A DNA stretch of 57,668 nt from CAYXWM01 sp964392115 (GCA_964392115.1 CAYMOU010000001.1:1-57668), one strand, 5' to 3'; counted from the stretch's first letter, positions 39,757 through 48,861 are shown. The notes: generated by a model not told the origin, from the sequence alone. Program-made: numbers and translations.

Positions 39757-40911
39757 TTAACTGTAAACCTTCTTTAAAAGTATGGGCGTTATTAAGGTGG
39801 TTATTATAACCATCACAACAACACCGCTGAACAACACAGGGTTCATCAGCCCTACAAGAATACCCTTATCGGCCACTATCAAAGCAACTTCACCCCGAGA
39901 AACCATTCCTACACCAATCTGCAAGGATTCTTTCCCGGAAAATTTGCTTAATTTTGCACCTAATCCGCAGCCTATAATCTTGGTAGCCACCGCAATAATC
40001 AGCAGTAACAGCGTGAACATCATTATGTTTGAGTTAAAATGAGACAACACCGTTTTCAAACCTATGCTTGCAAAGAAAATCGGCGAGAAAAACATATAGG
40101 ATAAAACCATCGTTCGAGATTCTATGTAGGATTCAGCCTTGCTGTTACTTATAATCAGCCCGGCTATATAAGCACCGGTAATATCGGCTATGCCGAACTG
40201 TTCGGAAACAAAGGACAAAAACAGGCAAAATGCCAAGGCGAATATTGAAAGCCTATGTACATTCCCAACGGTCATGCTTATTTTTTTAAACCATTTTATA
40301 ATAACAAATCCGCAAATTAAAGCAAATATAAAAAATCCTACAATTTTTAAAAGCAATACAAATACTATACTCGCTGAAAAACTATGTTCCTTGGAGATTG
40401 CAGTTATTACCGAAAGAATAATTATACCCAAAATATCGTCTATAACTGCCGCACCTAAAATTGCGGTTCCTGTAGGCGTTTTTAGCTTATTCATTTCTTG
40501 CAGGGTTTCCACCGTAATGCTGACGGAGGTAGCCGTAAGTATTACCCCTATAAATATGCATTGCAGAATTCCTTCACCGTAATATTGGGCCAGGAAAATT
40601 CCACCGAACAAGGGCAGAAGTATACCTATTAAGGCAATAAGCAGTGAAGCCTTCCAGGTCTTTTTAAGCTGTTGCAAGTCGGTTTCCATGCCTGCCGTAA
40701 ACATAAGCAAAATAACACCCAGTTCAGCCAAAACATTTATCAATTCCGAGCCGGATATAATATTAAAAACCGTAGGGCCCAGCAAAAGCCCCGCCAACAA
40801 AGCACCCACCACCTGGGGTAAATTAACCTTCCGGGTAATCAATCCGAAAACTTTGGTACAAAACAAAATAATTGCAATGTCCAACAAATACTTTCTCACT
40901 AACATCACCAC
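39757..40911 (-). CDS. Cation:proton antiporter (CPA2 family)
   Basis: A 384-residue integral membrane protein with about 12 hydrophobic spans. It covers only the Na_H_Exchanger domain; no TrkA-N regulatory domain is attached. Landmarks include LPQVVGALLAGLLLGP, the LAELGVILLMFTAGMETDL segment, GAAVIDDILGIIIL with the paired acidic residues of the ion site, and MVSRGEVALIVADKG. It exchanges Na+ or K+ for protons; the ion is not decided. Start uncertain: GTG 40911 or ATG 40905, with a weak AGTGG site. Confidence 0.9.
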   Translation of the reverse strand: MVMLVRKYLLDIAIILFCTKVFGLITRKVNLPQVVGALLAGLLLGPTVFNIISGSELINVLAELGVILLMFTAGMETDLQQLKKTWKASLLIALIGILLPLFGGIFLAQYYGEGILQCIFIGVILTATSVSITVETLQEMNKLKTPTGTAILGAAVIDDILGIIILSVITAISKEHSFSASIVFVLLLKIVGFFIFALICGFVIIKWFKKISMTVGNVHRLSIFALAFCLFLSFVSEQFGIADITGAYIAGLIISNSKAESYIESRTMVLSYMFFSPIFFASIGLKTVLSHFNSNIMMFTLLLLIIAVATKIIGCGLGAKLSKFSGKESLQIGVGMVSRGEVALIVADKGILVGLMNPVLFSGVVVMVIITTLITPILLKKVYS

Positions 40912-41131
40912 TTTTTAAGTACTGTTTTCTATACCGAAGTATATATAGCCTTTTGGCAATAAATATTACTTTAATTATACTATGGTGTGTTTGCGGAAAG
41001 CAAATGTCTGTGCAAATTTTACGTATTTACGATTTTACGTTTCCTAAAATTATATTTTGCTGTACTTTCGTGCCTTTTTCAGCTGTAAATACCGCAAACA
41101 TTACAAACCGTAGCTTGCTTATGTAGCCAAT

Positions 41132-41857
41132 TTAAGCCTTTGAAGGCTCAAAAGTACCAACAGGTGATTTTTCCAACAATTTTTTCCTGCTTTTGCGGTC
41201 AGGCATAAGCTTATCCATAAGGTTATAAAAGTCTTTCGAATGATTGGGATGAATAAAATGGCAAAACTCGTGCAGTACTACATATTCAATGCATTCTATG
41301 GGTGTTTCTATAAGTTTATCGTTTAAAGTAATAACCGCTTTTAGAGGCCTGCAAGAACCCCAGCGTGATTTCATGCTGCGAATTTTTATTTCGGGAAAGG
41401 GCAAGTGTTGAAAATGTTTGTGCATATTTATTGCAATTTTAGTAAACACAGCTTTGCACATATTTCGCTTCCATTTTTGCAACAAATTCTTTTTACGGCT
41501 TAAGTCAGATGCATCTTTGACCTTTAAATAAATATTATTTTCGTTAAATAAAACCTCGTCTTTGACGGATTCGACCACATGTAACACCCTAAACTTGCCC
41601 AAGAAGGCGAATTCCTCGCCTGTGACATATTCTTTTGGCTTTGGACTGTCAGCCTTTCTTTCTTTGAATCTTTCCAAAGCTTCAAGTATAAATTTTCCCT
41701 TCGATAAAACAAATTCATCTATTCTCTTTGCAGATACCCTGCGGTTAGCCGATACTGTAATACTGCCGTCTGATTTTATACGCAGATTAATATTTTTCAC
41801 CTTTTTATAAACCAAGCTATAGCTTATGGCTGTGTTTTTATACAAGACCTCTCGCAT
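41132..41857 (-). CDS. DUF45/YgjP-like zinc metallopeptidase
   Basis: A 241-residue protein of the YgjP/COG1451 family. The zinc site HEFCHFIHPNHSKDFY (HExxH variant HEFCH with a distal His) is near residue 195. It is preceded by the invariant MKSRWGSCRPLKAVITLNDKLIETP block. Cytosolic, no signal peptide. Homologues sit next to type I restriction or UTP-related genes in some genomes, but not here. Cellular role unknown. ATG 41857 follows GGTGGG. Confidence 0.88.
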   Translation of the reverse strand: MREVLYKNTAISYSLVYKKVKNINLRIKSDGSITVSANRRVSAKRIDEFVLSKGKFILEALERFKERKADSPKPKEYVTGEEFAFLGKFRVLHVVESVKDEVLFNENNIYLKVKDASDLSRKKNLLQKWKRNMCKAVFTKIAINMHKHFQHLPFPEIKIRSMKSRWGSCRPLKAVITLNDKLIETPIECIEYVVLHEFCHFIHPNHSKDFYNLMDKLMPDRKSRKKLLEKSPVGTFEPSKA

Positions 41858-41951
41858 TTTTCACCCACCGTAATACTAGACCGAAAAAATAAGTATAGCA
41901 TAGTGAAAATTTCATGTCACCGGTAATACTGAATTTTTAGGCAAACAAAAA

Positions 41952-41972
41952 CTTCTCGGAAAACCGAGAAGC
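41952..41972 (-). terminator. Terminator beyond the family A element, minus strand
   Basis: On the minus strand: CTTCTCGG-TTTT-CCGAGAAG followed by TTTTTGTTT. It is the likely terminator of the HD-domain gene, now separated from that gene by the inserted repeat. Confidence 0.75.
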
Positions 41973-41983
41973 TGATAGTTGTT

Positions 41984-42085
41984 ATACTAATTCCATATTT
42001 AATTAAGGATAAAAATTTGCAAATTATCCTTAAATCTTTGTCTAAATTGCAAATTTTTATCTACTGTTTTAAATGGAATTAGTAT
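41984..42085. repeat. MITE-like palindromic element, family A, copy 5
   Basis: 102 bp bounded by ATACTAATTCC and GGAATTAGTAT. Nearly identical to the copy at 14115-14215. Its right edge touches the stop codon of the minus-strand HD-domain gene. Confidence 0.88.
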
Positions 42086-42702
42086 TAACTGACTTTACTG
42101 CATTTTTGAAGGAAAAGCCGTATATTGTTTTCCTCGGCAGATTTATTCACATTGGTTCGACCTAATCTGTCGCAAAGCCCCAATAAGGCAACTTCGTTAA
42201 TATCGGATGATTGTTTCATGGTGTGTATATCCCCAAAGGGTAGGTCTTTGACCACAAATAAAATTTGCATATGCCACCTTACCAGTTGAGTAACAGCGGC
42301 AATAAAGTCTTTTTCATCCGTCAGTTGTGAGAGAAATTCCTCCGTTAATTTGGCACCCACTTTATCGTGGTCATAGGCGGTGATTTTGCCTTTGTGATTT
42401 TTCGTGGTTGCCGGCTTGCCTATATCATGCAAAAGCGCCGCCCAGACAAATACCCGTGGGTTTTTACTTTTGGATTTAACATTTGCAGCTTCGTCCACCA
42501 CCAAAAGGGTATGGTTCCAAACATTGCCCTCCGGATGATGCTTGGGCGACTGGTTGGTGTCTTTTAGGCAGTGAAGCATATTGTAAGGATTTTCCTTAAA
42601 AAGCGGATGATAATATAATTGGTTTAAATATTCGGACGGTTTTGGATTATACAGTAAGTGTTGATTGATTTCCGAAAATAAGGACTTAATATCAGTGCTC
42701 AT
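42085..42702 (-). CDS. HD-domain protein (predicted phosphohydrolase)
   Basis: A 205-residue protein with HNTLLVVDEAA, then AALLHDIGKPATT (HD metal site near residue 92) and TAYDHDKVGAKLTEEFL. It resembles the HD part of bacterial tRNA nucleotidyltransferases or a YqeK-like hydrolase, without the nucleotidyltransferase head. Its start overlaps the small gene upstream by 11 bp, and it has no good ribosome binding site of its own, so translation is probably coupled. The stop codon TAA is at the edge of the family A repeat. Confidence 0.82.
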   Translation of the reverse strand: MSTDIKSLFSEINQHLLYNPKPSEYLNQLYYHPLFKENPYNMLHCLKDTNQSPKHHPEGNVWNHTLLVVDEAANVKSKSKNPRVFVWAALLHDIGKPATTKNHKGKITAYDHDKVGAKLTEEFLSQLTDEKDFIAAVTQLVRWHMQILFVVKDLPFGDIHTMKQSSDINEVALLGLCDRLGRTNVNKSAEENNIRLFLQKCSKVS

Positions 42703-42844
42703 TTTCTTGATTGGGTATGTTTAATCCGAATACCGCCCTTGCACTTTCTGCTCTCGGATCGTGTTTAATGTTTTTAGAATGAAAGCTTCCGTCTTGTTTT
42801 TTGTTTTGTTTCGTATCCTTCATGTTGGCGTTGCTTTTTGTCAT
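42692..42844 (-). CDS. Small hydrophilic protein, 50 residues
   Basis: ATG 42844 follows AAAGGAGC. The product is lysine/asparagine-rich at its N-terminus (MTKSNANMKDTKQNKKQD) and ends with a less biased segment, FHSKNIKHDPRAESARAVFG, followed by LNIPNQENEH. The strong ribosome binding site and the 11-bp overlap with the HD-domain gene support a real gene. From memory it resembles small clostridial proteins of the CPC_1213 type; that comparison is uncertain. Function unknown. Confidence 0.6.
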   Translation of the reverse strand: MTKSNANMKDTKQNKKQDGSFHSKNIKHDPRAESARAVFGLNIPNQENEH

Positions 42845-42959
42845 AATATTGCTCCTTTCATAAGGCTTACAATATTAGTTTTACGGCATGAATGATAAAT
42901 ATACAGGTACGATTTTCATTTAGTAGATTTAGCTGTATTATCAACGGTTTTTGTGATTA

Positions 42960-44045
42960 TTACGTTTGATGGCTGGCTTCTTCGAATTTATCGTTAATCG
43001 CCACAACCACGTCTATTAATACCGGGTCAAAATGTGTTCCTCGGCCTTCAAGGAGAATTTTCATTGCCTCTTCGTGGCTCATTTTCTTTTTATAATGACG
43101 CTCCGAAACCAGTGCGTCATATACATCTACTATAGCCATAATCCTTCCGGCTATGTGTATATCCTCGCCGGACAGACCGTTGGGATAACCGGAGCCGTCC
43201 CATTTTTCGTGGTGAGTAATGGCTACAATGGCGGCAAGTTTTAAGAATTCTTTGTCGTGGGTAAGCTCCATGGCTCTTACTATGGCATTGTAGCCTATGG
43301 TTGTATGGGTTTTCATAATATCGAATTCTTCTGTGGTAAGCCTTCCCGGTTTAAGAAGAATTGCATCGGAAATTGCAACCTTACCTACGTCATGCAATTG
43401 AGAGGCCTCAAGCAGCATACGTTTATCCATGTCTTTAAGTATATCTTGATAAATATTGTGTTCTTCTAGGTAGTCCAAAATAAGGTTAAAATAAGTTTGG
43501 GTTCTCAATACGTGACCGCCGGTGGAATTATCACGCATTTCCACCAAGTCTGCCAGGGTAAAAATAATGGCGTACTGTAGTTCTTTTATAATCTTTGTTT
43601 TTTCCTGAACCATGGCTTGCAGGTCTTCGTTGTAATGGGATAGGGTTCTTTTTTGAATGGCGTGTGAAAGGTGGATTTCTACCCTTTTTAACAGCAAGGG
43701 GTTTGCAAAGGGTTTGTTTATATAATCCACAGCCCCAAGTTCCAAGGCTTCGAATTCAAAATTAACATCATTTTTTGCTGTAAGAAATATTATTGGGGTA
43801 TCTTCGGTGATTTTATTTTGCTTCATTAACTTTATGGTTTGGAATCCGTCCAATTCAGGCATTTCAACATCCAGCAAAATTAAATCGGGGTTTATACTGT
43901 CCAATTTTTCCACAGCTTCCGCTCCAGAGGTGAAGGAAACCACGTTATAAGTATCTTGCAGAACTTTTTTTACTATTTTATGAATAACCGGACTGTCATC
44001 CACCAACATTACGGTGAATTTTGCGTCTAAAAAATCATTTAACAT
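42960..44045 (-). CDS. Response regulator with HD-GYP domain (predicted c-di-GMP phosphodiesterase)
   Basis: A 361-residue protein. The receiver (about 10-130) has MLVDDSPVIHKIV and the phospho-acceptor in LILLDVEMPELDG, with Lys in INKPFA. The HD-GYP domain (about 160-350) has LHDVGKVAI, ITHHEKWDGSGYPNGLSGEDI and IVDVYDALVSERHYKKKMSHEEA. The HD and GYP signature residues are intact, so c-di-GMP hydrolysis is expected. It is the last gene of the chemosensory operon, which suggests that the output is c-di-GMP turnover in addition to, or instead of, a motor. Confidence 0.92.
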   Translation of the reverse strand: MLNDFLDAKFTVMLVDDSPVIHKIVKKVLQDTYNVVSFTSGAEAVEKLDSINPDLILLDVEMPELDGFQTIKLMKQNKITEDTPIIFLTAKNDVNFEFEALELGAVDYINKPFANPLLLKRVEIHLSHAIQKRTLSHYNEDLQAMVQEKTKIIKELQYAIIFTLADLVEMRDNSTGGHVLRTQTYFNLILDYLEEHNIYQDILKDMDKRMLLEASQLHDVGKVAISDAILLKPGRLTTEEFDIMKTHTTIGYNAIVRAMELTHDKEFLKLAAIVAITHHEKWDGSGYPNGLSGEDIHIAGRIMAIVDVYDALVSERHYKKKMSHEEAMKILLEGRGTHFDPVLIDVVVAINDKFEEASHQT

Positions 44046-44056
44046 AGTAGGCCCCT

Positions 44057-44527
44057 TTATACCAAAATTATCCTTACATTAAGCTTAATTTCTTCGGATG
44101 AAAAAGGTAAGACTGCCATCTTTGTTTTTTTCTTGTATGAAAAAGTCATGTTTTCGTTGCTTTTTACCGAAAAAGGTGTGGATAAAGAAAATGCCGTACC
44201 TCCGGGGTATGCCCTTGCCTTGGTAAGGCCGCAAATCATGTTTGCCAGTTCTCCTATGCAATCCATCATTTCGCTTTCTTCAACACATTCGGCTTCGGCG
44301 CCTGTCATGCCGGCAGTTAAGGTTCTCAAGCTGTTTTCGTCGGATTTTACGATAAACACACCGTTTATATCACCGTATAAGGGTAGAATACCGGCATAAT
44401 TGCAGGTATCCTCTTGGGCATCTTCTGCTTTATTTACCATAATCCCGGAAACCGTGGAAATGACTTCTCCTACAGCTTTTTCGAAAATATCGGAGAGCTT
44501 TTGCAAAATATCTTTGGAGTCCGACAT
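44057..44527 (-). CDS. cheX: Chemotaxis phosphatase CheX
   Basis: Dephosphorylates CheY-P. The 156-residue protein carries the CheC/CheX/FliY signature E-x-x-N in ESEMMDCIGELANMICGLTKARA and the flanking ILPLYGDINGVFIVKSDE strand pattern. The single copy of the signature is typical of CheX. ATG 44527 follows TGGGGGTAG, two bases after the cheY stop, in the run cheR-cheY-cheX. Confidence 0.88.
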   Translation of the reverse strand: MSDSKDILQKLSDIFEKAVGEVISTVSGIMVNKAEDAQEDTCNYAGILPLYGDINGVFIVKSDENSLRTLTAGMTGAEAECVEESEMMDCIGELANMICGLTKARAYPGGTAFSLSTPFSVKSNENMTFSYKKKTKMAVLPFSSEEIKLNVRIILV

Positions 44528-44528
44528 T

Positions 44529-44900
44529 TTAATCTACCCCCAAACATTCCATTATTTTTGTAATCAAATCTTCGTTTGAAAAAGGTTTTGTTAAATAATT
44601 TATGGCTCCTGCTTTTATGGCACGAATAATATTTGATTTTTCGCTTTCGGTTGTAACCATCATAACCGGAATTTCTTTGTATCTATCGTCACTTTTTAGC
44701 ATTTGAAGCAGTTCATAACCATCCAGTCCCGGCATATTCCAGTCCAGCAATATAAGGCTAATATCATCGTATTCATTTTCCAGTAATTTCAGAGCTTCTT
44801 CGCCGTCTTCAGCTTCTATAAAATCGTAGCCCAAAACCCCGACAGATGCTTTTATTATTTTTCGGATAATACCGGAATCGTCTATGGAAAGTATTTTCAT
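44529..44900 (-). CDS. cheY: Single-domain response regulator CheY
   Basis: A 123-residue receiver. The start is set at ATG 44900 (AAGGAGGG upstream), not 44954, since that extension runs into cheR. Conserved residues: acidic pair in SIDDSGI, phospho-acceptor in LILLDWNMPGLDG, Thr in MVTTESE and Lys in YLTKPFSNEDL. It lies 4 bp after cheR and 1 bp before cheX. Confidence 0.93.
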   Translation of the reverse strand: MKILSIDDSGIIRKIIKASVGVLGYDFIEAEDGEEALKLLENEYDDISLILLDWNMPGLDGYELLQMLKSDDRYKEIPVMMVTTESEKSNIIRAIKAGAINYLTKPFSNEDLITKIMECLGVD

Positions 44901-44904
44901 CGGT

Positions 44905-45768
44905 TTACACGCCCTCCTTTTTCGCAATCTTAGTATAGTAAGTACCGTTGTCAAGTTGATTTGAGTTAAAACAATTTACCAAATGACTGCACATTTCGTA
45001 TGCACCTAAAAAGAAAACCCCATCATCCCTTAAATTATTAGACATACGACATATTATTTCGGACTTTAATTCATTTGAAAAATAGATTAATACATAACGG
45101 CAGAATATTATATCAAATTTACCCAGTTGGGTAAAAGTATTTTGTAGATTAAATTGTTTAAAGCTTACGGCATTTTTAATTTCTTCGGAAATTTCCCAGA
45201 CATTACCTGAATCGGTGAAATATCTGTCTCTTAATGTTTTATCCAAGCCCCGTTTTATGGATATGTTGTCGTATCTACCATTTTTTGCAACTCGAAGAAC
45301 CAATTGGGAAATATCCGTGCCTAAAATTTCGAACTGTTTTAGGCTGACATCTTTAATAAATCTGGTTTTAAGATAATTGTGTATGCAAATAGCGGTAGAA
45401 TATGCCTCTTGGCCGGTAGAAGTAGCCGCACTCCAAATACGTATCATGGTGCGCTCACCGGTTCTCAGCATATTAATATATTTAGGTAAGTATATTTCTT
45501 CCAGCACAGACCAAGGCGTTTTGTCTCTGAACCAAAGGGTTTCGTTTGTGGTAATGGCATCAATCAACTTACCCACCAGTGAATCGTCATTGGAATACCT
45601 TATGTGATTATAAAGATCACCAAAAGAAGACAACTTAGAATCAACCAAGATTTTCGTAAGCCTACTTTCTATAAGATAAGCCTTTTCTTCGGTGATTTCT
45701 ATACCGCATTTTTCTTTTATAAATCTTTTAAACAGTTGAAACTCCATATCTGAGAGACTTACATCCAT
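44905..45768 (-). CDS. cheR: Chemotaxis protein methyltransferase CheR
   Basis: Methylates glutamates on the receptor using S-adenosylmethionine. The 287 residues comprise an N-terminal helical domain (about 1-75) and a SAM-binding domain with RIWSAATSTGQEAYSTAICI (the usual WSAACSTGEEPYS motif with Ala-Thr for Ala-Cys and Gln-Ala for Glu-Pro), FEILGTDIS and FDIIFCRYVLIYF. ATG 45768 follows AGGAGGTGG. It directly follows cheB. Confidence 0.94.
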   Translation of the reverse strand: MDVSLSDMEFQLFKRFIKEKCGIEITEEKAYLIESRLTKILVDSKLSSFGDLYNHIRYSNDDSLVGKLIDAITTNETLWFRDKTPWSVLEEIYLPKYINMLRTGERTMIRIWSAATSTGQEAYSTAICIHNYLKTRFIKDVSLKQFEILGTDISQLVLRVAKNGRYDNISIKRGLDKTLRDRYFTDSGNVWEISEEIKNAVSFKQFNLQNTFTQLGKFDIIFCRYVLIYFSNELKSEIICRMSNNLRDDGVFFLGAYEMCSHLVNCFNSNQLDNGTYYTKIAKKEGV

Positions 45769-46836
45769 TTAGTCCACCTCCTTGCTTTCGGAAATATATG
45801 AAATCGAACGCATGATTTTGGACGCTATATTGTTTAAATGCACTGTCTTGTCACAAAGGTTCGCTTCTACCACAGCCCGGGGCATACCGTATACCGTACA
45901 GCTTTCTTCGTTCTGCGCTATACAGTAACAATTACATTCCTCTTTCAGCAGGCGAACGCCTTCTTTACCGTCCGAACCCATACCTGTCAGTATTACGGCC
46001 ATTATTTTTTTGCCTTTGTAATGCTTTGCAACAGAAGCAAACAAAACATCGGCAGAGGGCTTAACGCCGTTTACATACTCTCCGTCGTCCAGAATAATAA
46101 TGTTTTTAGAATTCAAACGCATATGCCAACCGCCCGGGGCTATATAAACATGACCGCTGCGGAGTATATCTCCGGCAACAGCTTCGGAAACCGTTACCGA
46201 TAGCTGTTTGTTATTTAGGTTTGACGCAAAGTTTTTGGTGAAACCGGCAGGCATATGTTGAACTATAAGTATAGGTATATTTGGCGGTATGGTTAACCCT
46301 GTTAGGACTTTTTCCAAGGCTGTAGGCCCGCCTGTAGAGGCGGCAATAAGCAGAAGGTCGTAGTTATTACCGCCTTTCGGCTTTTTGCCATCCTCCTTTG
46401 CAAGAACTTTATTCTCGGTTTCGGTGTTCGAACCATGCTTACGTATCAGTTTTAAAATTGCCAAACGCAGGCCTCGTTTAACGGTTTTAAAGTTTTCTGT
46501 ATAACCTTCGTCTATGGGCTTGATTATTAAGTCATATTCTTTAATTCGCCTGGAAAATTCACCCGGTTCTGTTGCTTTTTCGTCGCAAAGCAGAACGGGT
46601 TTCAGTTCAGGATAGGAATACTCCAGAGCTTCCAGTATATTAAAAATGTTTAAATCTTCTGTTGCGGAGTCTATAATGACCAAATCAAATGGAGTATCCT
46701 TTAGCAAGGTAAGAGCAACAGATTCTTTGCCTTCAGTAAAAACCGTGGCTTGAGGAACAAGCTCTGCCAAGGCTATTTTTACAATTTTCTTATAAAGTAT
46801 TGAACTTGAAACAAACAAAACATTAGTAATGTCCAT
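45769..46836 (-). CDS. cheB: Protein-glutamate methylesterase CheB with degenerate receiver
   Basis: Removes methyl groups from receptor glutamates. With ATG 46836 it has 355 residues; the GTG at 46845 has no site at proper distance. The catalytic domain is intact: LIAASTGGPTALEKV (Ser), VQHMPAGFTKNFA (His) and AVILTGMGSDG (Asp). The N-terminal receiver is unusual. The acidic pair is replaced by Ser10-Ser11 (VLFVSSSILYKK), though Asp56 in LVIID and a Lys in LIIKPI remain. Without the Mg2+-binding pair, normal phosphorylation from CheA is doubtful. Confidence 0.92.
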   Translation of the reverse strand: MDITNVLFVSSSILYKKIVKIALAELVPQATVFTEGKESVALTLLKDTPFDLVIIDSATEDLNIFNILEALEYSYPELKPVLLCDEKATEPGEFSRRIKEYDLIIKPIDEGYTENFKTVKRGLRLAILKLIRKHGSNTETENKVLAKEDGKKPKGGNNYDLLLIAASTGGPTALEKVLTGLTIPPNIPILIVQHMPAGFTKNFASNLNNKQLSVTVSEAVAGDILRSGHVYIAPGGWHMRLNSKNIIILDDGEYVNGVKPSADVLFASVAKHYKGKKIMAVILTGMGSDGKEGVRLLKEECNCYCIAQNEESCTVYGMPRAVVEANLCDKTVHLNNIASKIMRSISYISESKEVD

Positions 46837-46848
46837 AATTTTCACACT

Positions 46849-48861
46849 CTAGGATTTTATCTTGAATTGCTGTAATAGGCTATCCATGGTATTGGCTGCA
46901 TCCGTTACTATTTCTGCACCGGCATTGGCCGATGAGGCTATGCTGGCAATAGAGGAGGTATCGGCATTAATTTCCTGTATATTTTTGGAAATATCTATAA
47001 CACCAATGGCTATTTCCTTTGTAGTTCTGTTAATTTCAATAATACTGGTAGAGGCTCTTTCGGTATTCATAGCTACTTCTTCCGAAGCTTTCAGCAATTC
47101 GGCGGTGGATTTTGCGATTTCCGTAACACCCTTTGCTGATTCTGTGGCGCTTTGATTTACGTCCTTGGAATTGTCGGAGATAACCCTTATTTCTTTTGAT
47201 ATTTCAGCCAGTCGTTCTGAAGCCTTTACCGAGTCGTCCTTAATCCTCTCCGCACGGCTGTATTGTACATTAATAGCGTCGGTTAAATCCTCGGTAAAAT
47301 TGGTCATTTCCGCAATTACGCCGGTAATGTCGCTTACAGCCGAAACAGCCTGTGCCATGTTTTGTTGCATTTCTTCGATTTGTTCTGCAATTTCATCTGT
47401 AGCATGGGCGGTTTGTTTAGCCAGCTCCTTAACTTCGTTTGCTACAACTGCAAAACCGTTACCGGCTTCACCTGCACCGGCAGCTTCTATGGCCGCATTT
47501 AACGCCAGCATATTGGTTTGGTTGGCTATTTCGCTGATAACGCCCACTATTTTACCGATTTGTTTTGAAGAAATATTAAGGTTGTTGATTATGGTATTGG
47601 TACTGTCGGCTTTGTTCCTTGCTCCTTCCATAATAATGGAAGCGTTTTGGGATTTTTTGTTTACATCCAATAAGGAATTGTTAATTTCCTTAACCGAATC
47701 CACTACGTTTTTAACCACATCAGTAACATTCCCGGCGGAGTCCGAGACAGTGGCAATGCTGCCTGTAATATTAGTTACCAAATTTGTAGCCTGTTTAACA
47801 CCCATAGAGGTTTCTTCTGCGGCGGATGCAAGGGTACGTATGGTACTGCTCATTTCCTCAATTGCAGAGGCTATGGTATTGATATTGGTGGTTGTGGAGG
47901 ACAGTGAATAGGAGCTTTGGTTCATACCGGCAGAAATTTCGTCTACGGCTGCACTGACTATGCCGGTTTTTACACTGGTTCCGCTACCGTTTTTTGACAT
48001 TTCCTTGGATACATTAAGCATGTTTTCGGCGGTTATTTTTAATTCGGTTGAGGTTTGGAGCAACTTTTCAATAGTTAAACAATTTTTGCCCAACAAACTG
48101 TTAAAAGCCCTGTTTAGTTCGCCGATTTCGGCACCTAAGCTGCTGTCTGCCCTAACGGTAAAGTCACCGTTTTCGGCAAAAATCATTAAATCTCTGAGTT
48201 TAACAACCGGTTTTATTATGCTTTGAGAAATAAGTATGGCCAGAGCAACAGAAATTAAAATACCCAGTATTATCAACAGTATTGTAAAGGTTTTGGTTGT
48301 GCCGGCTGTTTCGGTAACCTCATTAATAACGTTTTGTGCCAAGTTTACTTTGGATTGGAAAAGTCTGTCTATATTATCCATGCTTACAGCCAAAGAATCC
48401 GCCAATTCCCGGCTTATTTCGTCGAATACCCTTTCCTTATCTTCGGATTGCAGTTCAGGATACCTGTCTTTTATGGTTTGCTTGTATTTACTGTAATGTT
48501 CGATAAATTCACTGAAAATTTGTCGGGCTTCCGTAGTTTCCAAACTGTCATCAAATTGAGGGATTAGTATATCAATTTGTTTGAAATCACCCAGAAGCTT
48601 TTCATAAGCTTCTTTTTTATCTAAAGCGGTAGATTTCAGTACAATGTTTCTCAATTCGATTCTGGATTTTTGAAACAGTGTGGAAATTTGTGCAATTTGG
48701 CTCAGAGGTTTAACAGTATGCATATATATTCTGTCGGATTGGTTTCTTAGATTTTCCAAGGTAAGGGCACCGTATGTACCGATGGCGGTACCGATAAGGG
48801 CAATAATAAGAAACCCGGTTATCATTCTCATTGAAATTTTCAGATTATTTATAAATTTCAT
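46849..48861 (-). CDS. Methyl-accepting chemotaxis protein
   Basis: Transmembrane chemoreceptor. The start is ATG 48861 (AGGAGAG upstream), giving 670 residues. Topology: TM1 (about 12-32), a four-helix-bundle sensor (about 33-200), TM2 (about 203-223), HAMP (about 224-280), then a long coiled-coil signalling domain. Its tip reads EIANQTNMLALNAAIEAAGAGEAGNGFAVVANEVKELAKQT. It is the only receptor gene in the cluster, placed between cheW and cheB. The C-terminus lacks a NWETF-like CheR tether. Confidence 0.94.
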   Translation of the reverse strand: MKFINNLKISMRMITGFLIIALIGTAIGTYGALTLENLRNQSDRIYMHTVKPLSQIAQISTLFQKSRIELRNIVLKSTALDKKEAYEKLLGDFKQIDILIPQFDDSLETTEARQIFSEFIEHYSKYKQTIKDRYPELQSEDKERVFDEISRELADSLAVSMDNIDRLFQSKVNLAQNVINEVTETAGTTKTFTILLIILGILISVALAILISQSIIKPVVKLRDLMIFAENGDFTVRADSSLGAEIGELNRAFNSLLGKNCLTIEKLLQTSTELKITAENMLNVSKEMSKNGSGTSVKTGIVSAAVDEISAGMNQSSYSLSSTTTNINTIASAIEEMSSTIRTLASAAEETSMGVKQATNLVTNITGSIATVSDSAGNVTDVVKNVVDSVKEINNSLLDVNKKSQNASIIMEGARNKADSTNTIINNLNISSKQIGKIVGVISEIANQTNMLALNAAIEAAGAGEAGNGFAVVANEVKELAKQTAHATDEIAEQIEEMQQNMAQAVSAVSDITGVIAEMTNFTEDLTDAINVQYSRAERIKDDSVKASERLAEISKEIRVISDNSKDVNQSATESAKGVTEIAKSTAELLKASEEVAMNTERASTSIIEINRTTKEIAIGVIDISKNIQEINADTSSIASIASSANAGAEIVTDAANTMDSLLQQFKIKS

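Noticed and set aside
47165..47911. A 248-codon open frame on the plus strand
   Set aside because: It is antisense to the methyl-accepting chemotaxis protein gene, whose Ala/Ser/Glu-rich coiled coil leaves the opposite strand open. No ribosome binding site or recognisable motif.
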